In this document: positions 1-5,009 of the stretch, piece by piece
How the letters are laid out: each line of letters opens with the position of its first letter
Position numbering within the stretch: the stretch's first letter is position 1
Assembly: GCA_902773475.1 (NCBI GenBank)
Contig: CACYEO010000136.1
Span: 1-6,527 of the forward strand
DNA from: an uncultured bacterium
GTDB lineage: Bacteria; Verrucomicrobiota; Kiritimatiellia; RFP12; UBA1067
Reading direction: 5' to 3'
DNA length: 6,527 nt
Made by a program: the position numbers and the translations under genes
Notes under the pieces: model-generated
Database searches by the model: none
What the model was told of the DNA's origin: nothing
Seen by the model: only the letters and a program-made list of their open reading frames with translations

Positions 1-377
1 CGCAGCATCGTGGCGCCGGCGGCCTTCACGGCCTTCGCCACTTCGATTATCTGTTTTTCCGATTCCACGCTGCACGGCCCCGCTATGACCTGGAAATTGC
101 CGCCGCCTATTTTAGGGCCGCCGCAATCGACCACCGTGTCTTCCGGGTGGAACTTTCTGTTGGCGTCCTTGTACGGCTCCTGGATGCGCTGGACGGATTC
201 CACGATGTCGAGCGCGCGCACGAGGCCTATGTCCACATGCGACACGTCGCCGATGCATCCGATCACGGTCTGCTGCGAGCCGACCGAAAGGTTGGGCTGT
301 ATCCCCTGCGATCTGAGCCACGACAGCAGGTTGTCCACCTGCTTTGCGTCGGCGCCTTTTTTCACTGCCACTATCAT
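1..377 (-). CDS. aroF: 3-deoxy-7-phosphoheptulonate (DAHP) synthase, AroF type I-beta, N-terminal part (cut by window edge)
   Basis: This gene encodes the enzyme that condenses phosphoenolpyruvate with erythrose-4-phosphate, the first step of the shikimate pathway to Phe, Tyr and Trp, in the cytosol. Only the first 125 codons lie in the window and the reading frame is open at base 1. Residues 1-65 (MIVAVKKGADAKQVDNLL...) match the small ferredoxin-like/ACT-like regulatory domain of Thermotoga-type I-beta enzymes, including the 'TVIGCIGD' strand near residues 38-44. Then follow 'PYKDANRKFHPEDTVVDCGG' (68-87), 'KIGGGNFQVIAGPCSVESE' (89-107) and 'VKAAGATMLR', which open the TIM barrel. In this family the N-terminal domain mediates feedback inhibition by aromatic amino acids. 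The ATG at 377-375 is chosen because AAGGAG lies 9 nt upstream (387-392) and the family sequence begins exactly there. The gene is preceded by an aromatic-rich leader peptide and a terminator hairpin, so attenuation of transcription is predicted. The identification is firm; AroF/AroG/AroA naming varies between genomes. Confidence 0.96.
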   Translation of the reverse strand, partial: MIVAVKKGADAKQVDNLLSWLRSQGIQPNLSVGSQQTVIGCIGDVSHVDIGLVRALDIVESVQRIQEPYKDANRKFHPEDTVVDCGGPKIGGGNFQVIAGPCSVESEKQIIEVAKAVKAAGATML

Positions 378-386
378 CTGCTGCAA

Positions 387-392
387 CTCCTT
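387..392 (-). promoter_or_regulatory. Shine-Dalgarno site of the DAHP synthase gene
   Basis: AAGGAG on the minus strand, with 9 nt to the ATG at 377. It fixes the start of the gene. It lies downstream of the attenuator hairpin, so it is transcribed only in read-through messages. Confidence 0.8.
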
Positions 393-417
393 TTCCCTGC
401 GATCCGCGCATACTGAA

Positions 418-446
418 ACGGCCCCGCTTTGTTCGAGCGGGGCCGT
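418..446 (-). terminator. Attenuator terminator hairpin (3:4 stem) ahead of the DAHP synthase gene
   Basis: A perfect 11-bp inverted repeat is seen: ACGGCCCCGCT (446-436), a 7-nt loop (435-429) and AGCGGGGCCGT (428-418), read on the minus strand. It lies between the leader peptide stop and the start of the DAHP synthase gene, where it would stop transcription before the gene. The stem is very GC-rich. The U-tract after it is short (UUUCAGU), weaker than a textbook intrinsic terminator. The 5' arm can instead pair with the end of the leader ORF (486-496), which makes it a conditional terminator. It also reads as a hairpin on the + strand, but no + strand gene is there to end. Confidence 0.82.
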
Positions 447-538
447 GGCTTTCTGCGCATCCCTTCAGGGGATGTTTCAGACACGCGATCCCGCTCCGCC
501 CGGAAAGGCGAAGTAGAAATAAAACCAAAAGCGGAATC
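435..538 (-). promoter_or_regulatory. Ribosome-mediated aromatic amino acid attenuator: 1:2 and 2:3 alternative pairings
   Basis: Pairings were read by hand in the RNA sense of the minus strand. Region 1 is GAUUCCGCUU (538-529, leader codons 4-7). Region 2 is GAGCGGGAUCG (496-486, codons 18-21). Region 3 is CGGCCCCGCUC (445-435, overlapping the 5' arm of the terminator). Regions 1 and 2 pair over 10 contiguous positions with two G-U pairs. Regions 2 and 3 pair at 10 of 11 positions (one A-C mismatch, one G-U). The nine aromatic codons occupy 536-504, overlapping the end of region 1 and filling the 1:2 loop. A ribosome stalled there would mask region 1 and free region 2 to trap region 3, blocking the terminator. 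A ribosome finishing at the stop would cover region 2 and let the terminator form. A further small hairpin, CATCCC/GGGATG (474-458), sits just after the leader stop. The mechanism is that of the trp and pheA attenuators; its operation here is inferred. Confidence 0.8.
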
Positions 539-548
539 CGGCGTTCAT
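477..548 (-). CDS. Aromatic-rich attenuator leader peptide of the DAHP synthase gene (23 aa)
   Basis: A short ORF starts with ATG at 548 and ends with TGA at 479-477. Residues 5-15 read F-R-F-W-F-Y-F-Y-F-A-F: six Phe, one Trp and two Tyr within eleven codons, with Phe at every second position. The remainder is M-N-A-G before and P-G-G-A-G-S-R-V after. Such a composition is typical of leader peptides whose translation rate measures charged tRNA, such as PheL and TrpL. Including all three aromatic residues suits control of the common first enzyme, DAHP synthase, which begins 99 nt downstream of the stop. A modest ribosome site, AAAGGA (565-560), lies 11 nt before the ATG. The ATG is the only good start: the same frame is open upstream to about 797, but that extension overlaps the predicted promoter and has no family resemblance. 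The peptide itself probably has no other function. Confidence 0.85.
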   Translation of the reverse strand: MNAGFRFWFYFYFAFPGGAGSRV

Positions 549-809
549 GTGTCTGTTTGTCCTTTGACGCGAGAGGATAGCAAAACCTCCCCGCGGCGCG
601 CAAGCACAAAAATCCCGTGATTCATCTGGGGCGCATCTGTGTTTTTCACCCTTGCGCAAATTCCCGCGCACACACCTGTTGAATATTGCCAACCTCCTTC
701 GCCAAGTCTTCCATGTTTCTATATTTCCAGGATCCCGGGCTTCCAGGGCCGAAGCGACAAAACAAGTCGGCGCGCAAATGCGGCGCGGGACGCGCAAACG
801 AGCGGGCTC
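549..809. other. Intergenic region between tlyA and the leader peptide
   Basis: These 261 bases separate the end of the four-gene run from the leader of the DAHP synthase gene. The left end holds the predicted promoter and the leader ribosome site. Near the right end, 15-27 nt after the tlyA stop, a short hairpin GCGCG-TCC-CGCGC (795-783) could help end the upstream transcript, but it has no U-tract and is a weak candidate. A 22-codon ORF (714-646, minus) is present without a convincing ribosome site or any recognisable family. I see no tRNA, no known riboswitch and no mobile element. Confidence 0.6.
574..603 (-). promoter_or_regulatory. Probable sigma-70-type promoter of the leader / DAHP synthase gene
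   Basis: The minus strand shows TTGCGC (603-598) as a -35 box, an 18-bp spacer, and TGC-TATCCT (-10 box TATCCT at 579-574 with an extended TG). Transcription would start near 567, about 19 nt before the leader ATG, a usual arrangement for attenuators. The -10 matches the consensus at four of six positions and the -35 at four of six. The location between the tlyA end and the leader supports the call. It was judged by eye only. Confidence 0.5.
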
Positions 810-1580
810 TCAAGACGGCTTGCGCCACCATGCGAGATATTCGACATTTCCTTTATCGCGGCCGCGAATCGGGGATTCAGCCGTGCCGAGCAGTTCCAGC
901 CCCAGCACGTTCCGCCCGAAATCGAGCACTCCTTCAAGCGCCGCGCGGCGCGTTTCCGGGTCCTCCACCACGCCGCCGGGCGCGCATCCGCGCCCTGCCT
1001 CGAACTGGGGCTTCACGAGCGACACGATTTCACCCCCCGGCGCAAGCACTTCCGCCATGGGCGGGAGAATCAGCTTCAAGGAAATAAACGAAACGTCGGC
1101 GACCGCCCTGTAGGGGCGCTCGGGCAAATCCTGCGGCTTCATCGTGCGGGCGTTGAAATTCTCGCGCACCCACACGCGGGGGTCGGACCTCAATTTCCAC
1201 GCAAGCTGGTTCGTACCGGAATCCACGCACATCACGCGCCTCGCTCCATGCTGCAGCATGCAATCGGTGAAGCCTCCGGTGGACGAACCCACGTCGAGAC
1301 AGACCATCCCCTCGACGCTCCATCCGGGAAACGCGGCAAATGCGCCTTCGAGCTTTTCCCCTCCGCGCGAAACGAAGCGCGGCGGCGCGGCGACCTCGAT
1401 CGCGGCTGAGCGCGGAACCGCCCTCGACGCCCTGCGCTCCACCTGTCCTTCCACGCGGACTTCGCCGGCCATTATCAGCGCCTGCGCCGCAGCGCGCGAC
1501 GAAGCGAGTCCTCGCGCGTAGACCTCGGCATCGAGCCGCACCCGCTTCGGCCGGGACGGTTTGGCGGATTTTGCGTCCAT
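810..1580 (-). CDS. tlyA: TlyA-family rRNA (cytidine-2'-O)-methyltransferase
   Basis: The 256-residue product belongs to the TlyA family, which in Mycobacterium 2'-O-methylates cytidines of 16S and 23S rRNA using S-adenosylmethionine; some members are annotated as hemolysins. An S4 RNA-binding domain occupies about residues 13-62, with R-L-D-A-E-V and 'SRAAAQALIMAGEV'. The hallmark linker 'FVSRGGEKLEGAF' is at 69-81. The FtsJ-like Rossmann domain follows, with SAM-binding 'DVGSSTGGFTD' (96-106), 'ADVSFISLKLILP' (161-173), 'LVKPQFEAGR' (188-197) and 'GNVEYL' (244-249). K76, D162, K190 and E247 align with the K-D-K-E catalytic tetrad of the family. Length is normal. The ATG at 1580 is one base after the stop of the PEGA gene; an in-frame TTG at 1601 is possible but overlaps that gene. 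No clear Shine-Dalgarno site is seen, so coupling to the upstream gene is likely. It is the last gene of the run. Confidence 0.94.
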   Translation of the reverse strand: MDAKSAKPSRPKRVRLDAEVYARGLASSRAAAQALIMAGEVRVEGQVERRASRAVPRSAAIEVAAPPRFVSRGGEKLEGAFAAFPGWSVEGMVCLDVGSSTGGFTDCMLQHGARRVMCVDSGTNQLAWKLRSDPRVWVRENFNARTMKPQDLPERPYRAVADVSFISLKLILPPMAEVLAPGGEIVSLVKPQFEAGRGCAPGGVVEDPETRRAALEGVLDFGRNVLGLELLGTAESPIRGRDKGNVEYLAWWRKPS

Positions 1581-1581
1581 G

Positions 1582-2718
1582 TCAGCGTTTCGGCGGCGCA
1601 AGTTCGCCGGACGAACTTATATCGCGGGCGAGGAATATCTTTTCCACGCCGGGTCTGGTGCGCAGCACAATCGCCTCGGGCGTGCGCGAGACAAGTTCCC
1701 CCTCCGTTTTGGCGGCATGCCTGTCTATGACGAAAAAGTCCGGAGTGAAAACCTTCTTCAGCCTCACGTTCAGCGGGAACGTCTCGCCGGGCTTTAGATG
1801 CCCGGGCTTCATTTCAATCATGCGGTCGGCATAGCCGTAGCAGCGCACCTCGATGCGGTATTTGCGGTCGCACCGCAGATTGTCTATCTTCAGCGGCTTG
1901 GATGGTCTGTCCCTGCCCTCGTCCTTCGTCTCTCCTGCGCGCTTTCCGTCCATCAGGACTTCCGCTCCGCCGGGGATGGTGGATACGGCGACAGAGGCGA
2001 GAACCGTGGAAAGGCGGAACTCCTCGGTGCGGGAGCGTCCCGCTTCAAGCTCCACGGTGCGCGACTGCGCGGCGAAGTTCTCCATCTCGGCGCGTATCGA
2101 ATGCGTTCCGCCGTCCAGTCCCGGCAGATCGAGAGGCGCGACGCCGCAGTATTCGCCGTCCACATAGACACGCGCCCCCTCCGGGGACGACACCACCCGC
2201 AGCGAAGCCGGGAGCGGCTTTAGAACTATCGAAACCGACGTCTCCTCGCCGGCGGCCACGGACATCTCGCGCTCCTCGGTCTTGTATCCGGGCATTGAAA
2301 AACGCACCGTCGCGACACCCTTGGGTATGCCCGGAACGGTCAGCGGCGACTTTCCGCGCGGCGTTCCGTTGACCGAAACTTCCGCGCCCTCCGGCTCGGT
2401 CGAAAACGCGACGGAGCCGGAATCGAGTTTCATCTTTTCCGTGCGCACAATCGGCCGGCGGTCCGGAATCTGGAGATCGAAACCCGCATCCTGCCATCCG
2501 TTTGCCGTGTAGACGATTCTGTACACCCTGTTGGTAGGCAGGGAAGATACGAATACAGGCGTAGTCCCGAGAGAACGCCCGTCCAGCGTCACCGTGCAGG
2601 CAACGGGGTTCCCGGCGGAATCCACCGCTTTGAGAAGGACGAGTCCGCAGTCGCGCTCCGCGAAAGCGGAGACGGCGGCGAGTGCGGATGCGGCGAGAAA
2701 CGCGGCGGCAGGTTTCAT
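1582..2718 (-). CDS. Exported PEGA-repeat protein (378 aa)
   Basis: A signal peptide is visible (K2, hydrophobic Ala-rich stretch 4-20, likely cleavage after A-F-A at 20), so the protein is exported. Residues 101-168 ('FSTEPEGAEVSVNGTPRGKS'...'MPGYKTEE') and 171-237 ('VVSSPEGARVYVDGEYCGVA') are clear PEGA domains. Residues 241-321 form a third, longer copy ('VSTIPGGAEVLMDGKRAG'). Residues 24-99 look like a diverged fourth copy ('CTVTLDGRSLGTTP', 'YTANGWQDAGF'). PEGA domains are small beta-sandwiches found in surface or periplasmic proteins; their precise role is mostly unknown. The tail (about 338-368, 'GELVSRTPEAIVLRTRPGVE') resembles a small SH3/Sm-like beta fold, though this is only a visual impression. 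The ATG overlaps the TGA of the FHA gene (ATGA) and has AAGGA 6 nt upstream. The context suggests it works with the membrane FHA protein outside the cytoplasm; no enzyme motif is seen. Confidence 0.88.
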   Translation of the reverse strand: MKPAAAFLAASALAAVSAFAERDCGLVLLKAVDSAGNPVACTVTLDGRSLGTTPVFVSSLPTNRVYRIVYTANGWQDAGFDLQIPDRRPIVRTEKMKLDSGSVAFSTEPEGAEVSVNGTPRGKSPLTVPGIPKGVATVRFSMPGYKTEEREMSVAAGEETSVSIVLKPLPASLRVVSSPEGARVYVDGEYCGVAPLDLPGLDGGTHSIRAEMENFAAQSRTVELEAGRSRTEEFRLSTVLASVAVSTIPGGAEVLMDGKRAGETKDEGRDRPSKPLKIDNLRCDRKYRIEVRCYGYADRMIEMKPGHLKPGETFPLNVRLKKVFTPDFFVIDRHAAKTEGELVSRTPEAIVLRTRPGVEKIFLARDISSSGELAPPKR

Positions 2719-4055
2719 TTGCGATCCTTCCCCGACAGGCGGCGTTCGGCGTCGAAAAGCATTCTTTCGGCCTCTTTCCTGCGTTCGTCGGTTTCATCGG
2801 TCACGGTGCGGAGTATTTCGCGCAGGACTTCGGCAGCCTTTGCGAAATCGCGCGTATTGATCGCGACATCGGCGCTGCCTTTCAGCGCGCGCCATCTCGC
2901 GTCAAGCTCGCGCACCGCCCTGTCGTGGGATTCCACGAGATTCGCATAGCCTGCGGGCTTGCGGTCGACGGACTTCAACAGCTCTATCGCCTCGCGGTAA
3001 TGTTTCACGGCGGCCGCGGTGTTTCCATGCTCGACATTGCGGTCTTCCCACTTCACGTCGCCGTTGCGCTGCGCTTCGGCCGCCATCGCGACAAGTTCGC
3101 CTGACGAATACTGGAGCATCCAGATCCCGAATGCGTTGTTGGCGAGCGTCTCGAGTTCGCGGCAGGCGGTTTCGACCGCCGGGGGAGGGTCGCAGTTTTC
3201 GACGTAGACATCGTGCGAGACGCCGTCGAGAGTCCAGCAAAGGCGGCGCGACGACACTGCGCCGTCCGGTCGGGCCGGACCCTGATAGACGTCGCGGAGT
3301 CCGGCGAGGGCGGGATCTGCAAACGCGTTTTTGAATCCGAGCAATGTCTCGTCGCCCGGTTTTTCGGTTCTGGAGAGATGGCGGTTCGCGTCGGGAACTT
3401 CGTCTATTTCCACCGATATCGCGCCGTCGTCTGCAATCGAAAGCGCGTACCGGAGGATTCCGGCCGGCGAACACACGGTTTTTTCGTAGAATGCGGAGAA
3501 CCGCGCCGCCGCCTGCACGGACGCCGGAGCGCCTTCGATTTCGGAAATGGCGCTCCCTTCCGGCGCGCCGCCCTGCGGCGCGCAAAGGATGTAAAGCGCC
3601 ACGCCTGCCAGAACCGCCACGCCCCCCGCCGTGGCGAGAAGCGCGCCGAGACGCTGCGGACGCGCCGCGCCGGACGGCGCCGCCGCGGAAGCGTTCCTGC
3701 CGAAACCTAGATCCACGCATTCCGGGGCCGCGGCGGACGGCGCGGGAACGGCGGCCCCGGACACCCGCACCACAAGCTCCGTGCCGCCCGCGCACACTCT
3801 GTCGCCGTCTTTCAGCACGGTCTCCTGCACAGGTTTTCCGTTGACTTCCGTGCCGTTGGCGGAATTCAAATCCGCAATGTACAGCACTCCGCCGCGCAGT
3901 TCGAATATGCAGTGGTTGCGCGAAAGCGCCGGATCGCCCGGCACGGATATTTCGCATGTGGACGATCTTCCGAGGCGAAGCCCCGCAGTCGGCACCGGGA
4001 CGACACGCCCGGCCAATCCGCCCGAGACGATTTCAAGTTTGTATTCCGCAGACAT
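2715..4055 (-). CDS. Single-pass membrane protein with N-terminal FHA domain (446 aa)
   Basis: Residues 5-98 form a forkhead-associated domain, a phosphothreonine-peptide binding module. The signature residues are present: G29-R30 ('LRLGRSSTCEI'), S45-R46-x-H48 ('ALSRNHCIFE') and N67-G68-T69 ('LNSANGTEVNG'). An Ala/Pro-rich linker (100-134) leads to one transmembrane helix at about 136-158. The remaining ~285 residues contain a globular stretch (about 180-300, 'FSAFYEKTVCSPAGILRYAL') that I do not recognise, then helical, charged sequence (about 320-446) that may be coiled-coil or TPR-like. The expected topology is FHA in the cytoplasm and the rest in the periplasm, linking a phosphorylation signal to the envelope. 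GGAG lies 6 nt before the ATG, overlapping the stop of the TadC gene 10 nt upstream. FHA proteins often accompany Tad pilus and type VI or III secretion genes, which fits the neighbour. No kinase is in the window. Confidence 0.9.
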   Translation of the reverse strand: MSAEYKLEIVSGGLAGRVVPVPTAGLRLGRSSTCEISVPGDPALSRNHCIFELRGGVLYIADLNSANGTEVNGKPVQETVLKDGDRVCAGGTELVVRVSGAAVPAPSAAAPECVDLGFGRNASAAAPSGAARPQRLGALLATAGGVAVLAGVALYILCAPQGGAPEGSAISEIEGAPASVQAAARFSAFYEKTVCSPAGILRYALSIADDGAISVEIDEVPDANRHLSRTEKPGDETLLGFKNAFADPALAGLRDVYQGPARPDGAVSSRRLCWTLDGVSHDVYVENCDPPPAVETACRELETLANNAFGIWMLQYSSGELVAMAAEAQRNGDVKWEDRNVEHGNTAAAVKHYREAIELLKSVDRKPAGYANLVESHDRAVRELDARWRALKGSADVAINTRDFAKAAEVLREILRTVTDETDERRKEAERMLFDAERRLSGKDRK

Positions 4056-4065
4056 TTCCGGCTCC

Positions 4066-4971
4066 TCAGAAAAGCCCCTGGGCGGCCTGCGCCATCACAG
4101 GCCCCAAAAGGATGATGAACACGGCGGGGAAGATGCAGAGCATGAGCGGCCCGAGCATTTTGACAGGGGCCTCGTTCGCGAGTTTCTCCGCGCGCTCGAA
4201 GCGGCGCGCGCGCATCTGGTCCGAAAGTATGCGCAGCATCGAACCGATGGAGACGCCGAGTTCGTCGGCCTGCACGAGCGCCGACGCCACGGACTTCAAA
4301 TCGGGCTGGCGCACGCGCTCCGCCATCTCCTTCAACGCCTTCCGGCGGGGCGTGCCCAGCTGGGTTTCATGCATCATGCGCATCAATTCCTCTTCGAGAG
4401 GGCCCTGTCTGCGGATTTTGCATCCGCGCTGGAGGGCGGCCATGAAATCCATGCCGGCCTCGACGCTGAGCGTGAGCATGTCGAGCATGAACGGAAGCGC
4501 GCGCGCAATCGCCTTGTGCCGGCGCTTGAGCGCGCCGCGCACCCACATCGCAGGACTGAAGAAAAGCAGAACCGCCACGGCGATTGAAAGAGGCGTGCAC
4601 AGGCCGTCCGCGAACGTTCCGGGAAATATCGAAACGAACAGCCGGAACAGCCCCGCGAAAATGGTTCCTTCGACAAGCGGGCAGAGAAAACGGAGCGCTA
4701 CGATGTCCTCTCCCGTCACGGCGCCTTCGAGTCCGGCGGCGATTATGTCGCTGTCAAGCCTGGCACGCTGCCGCGAGAAAATCCGCGCCGACGCCGCAGG
4801 GCGGACGATTCCGCGAAGCGGCAGAAGCGCCCTGTACGAGAGAGGAATCTCCGCGGTAGTCCGCCCCGACGACGTCACATACGCCGCGGACGCCGCGGAC
4901 GCGACATACCATGCGGCCGCAAACGAGCAAACCGCCCACATGAAAACGGAAAGGTGGAAAAGGTAATCCAT
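4066..4971 (-). CDS. tadC: TadC / type II secretion system F-domain inner-membrane protein
   Basis: The 301-residue product is an inner-membrane platform protein of the T2SSF family, of the single-domain TadB/TadC kind used in Tad (Flp) pilus assembly. Hydrophobic segments lie at about 7-30, 93-115, 122-145 and 271-292. The F domain covers about 157-290, with 'ALPFMLDMLTLSVEAGMDFM' (158-177), 'QADELGVSIGSMLRILSDQM' (234-253), 'RRFERAEKLANEAPVKML' (256-273) and the closing helix 'CIFPAVFIILLGP'. These are hallmark features of TadC. In known systems it works with the TadA ATPase and with TadB, which normally sits just upstream; here a glycoside hydrolase occupies that place, so the rest of the machinery must be elsewhere or absent. 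The ATG at 4971 lacks a visible Shine-Dalgarno site, and a -10-like TATACT ends 9 nt before it. An ATG at codon 11 is the alternative start. TadC rather than TadB is likely but not certain. Confidence 0.88.
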   Translation of the reverse strand: MDYLFHLSVFMWAVCSFAAAWYVASAASAAYVTSSGRTTAEIPLSYRALLPLRGIVRPAASARIFSRQRARLDSDIIAAGLEGAVTGEDIVALRFLCPLVEGTIFAGLFRLFVSIFPGTFADGLCTPLSIAVAVLLFFSPAMWVRGALKRRHKAIARALPFMLDMLTLSVEAGMDFMAALQRGCKIRRQGPLEEELMRMMHETQLGTPRRKALKEMAERVRQPDLKSVASALVQADELGVSIGSMLRILSDQMRARRFERAEKLANEAPVKMLGPLMLCIFPAVFIILLGPVMAQAAQGLF

Positions 4972-4980
4972 GCGGCCGAA

Positions 4981-5009
4981 AGTATACCAAAACCGCCGCG
5001 CGGTTTCCT
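4981..5009 (-). promoter_or_regulatory. Possible promoter of the tadC-FHA-PEGA-tlyA run
   Basis: TATACT (4986-4981), preceded by TGG, is a five-of-six match to a -10 box with an extended TG. The hexamer 17 bp upstream, AGGAAA (5009-5004), is a poor -35. A start site 6-8 nt downstream would leave almost no 5' untranslated region before the ATG at 4971. The site overlaps the terminator hairpin of the upstream gene. Confidence 0.4.
4990..5006 (-). terminator. Short intrinsic terminator after the GH127 gene
   Basis: AAACCGC-GCG-GCGGTTT, read on the minus strand, is a perfect 7-bp stem with a 3-nt loop. It starts 1 nt after the TAG stop at 5010-5008 and ends in TTTT. The stem is small and the T-run is mostly inside it, so strength is uncertain, but the position is right for ending the GH127 transcript before the tadC run. 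Confidence 0.55.

Noticed and set aside
10..516. A 168-codon open frame on the + strand opposite the DAHP synthase gene and its leader.
   Set aside because: It is antisense to a clearly recognisable enzyme and to the leader peptide, has no ribosome site, and its Cys/Ser/Pro-rich translation resembles no protein family; it is a by-product of GC-rich coding on the other strand.
646..714. A 22-codon minus-strand ORF (MEDLAKEVG...) in the tlyA-leader intergenic region.
   Set aside because: No convincing Shine-Dalgarno site precedes the ATG, it lacks any family signature, and its end lies close upstream of the predicted leader promoter. A strong GGAGG falls inside it but no start codon is suitably placed after that.
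477..797. A 106-codon minus-strand frame that contains the leader peptide as its last 23 codons.
   Set aside because: The upstream extension runs through the predicted promoter and has no family character. The ATG at 548 with a nearby ribosome site gives the compact aromatic leader.
758..800. Repeated TTTGCGCG (minus strand) and small GC palindromes after tlyA, considered as a repeat array or an insertion-sequence end.
   Set aside because: Only two copies 20 nt apart exist, with no transposase, target duplication or longer inverted repeat; in GC-rich DNA this is expected by chance.
1578..1601. A TTG start at 1601 for tlyA, adding seven residues.
   Set aside because: It would overlap the PEGA gene end, has no better ribosome site, and the added residues are not part of the S4 domain; the ATG one base after the stop fits coupling better.
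2045..2797. A 250-codon minus-strand frame across the PEGA gene, and a similar 351-codon frame at 2902-3957.
   Set aside because: Both are Arg-rich out-of-frame shadows of the PEGA and FHA genes, whose own frames show recognisable domains and proper starts.
3631..4966. Long + strand frames (3631-4587 and 3956-4966) opposite the FHA and tadC genes.
   Set aside because: They are antisense to recognised domains, rich in Arg/His/Ser without family motifs, and lack ribosome sites.
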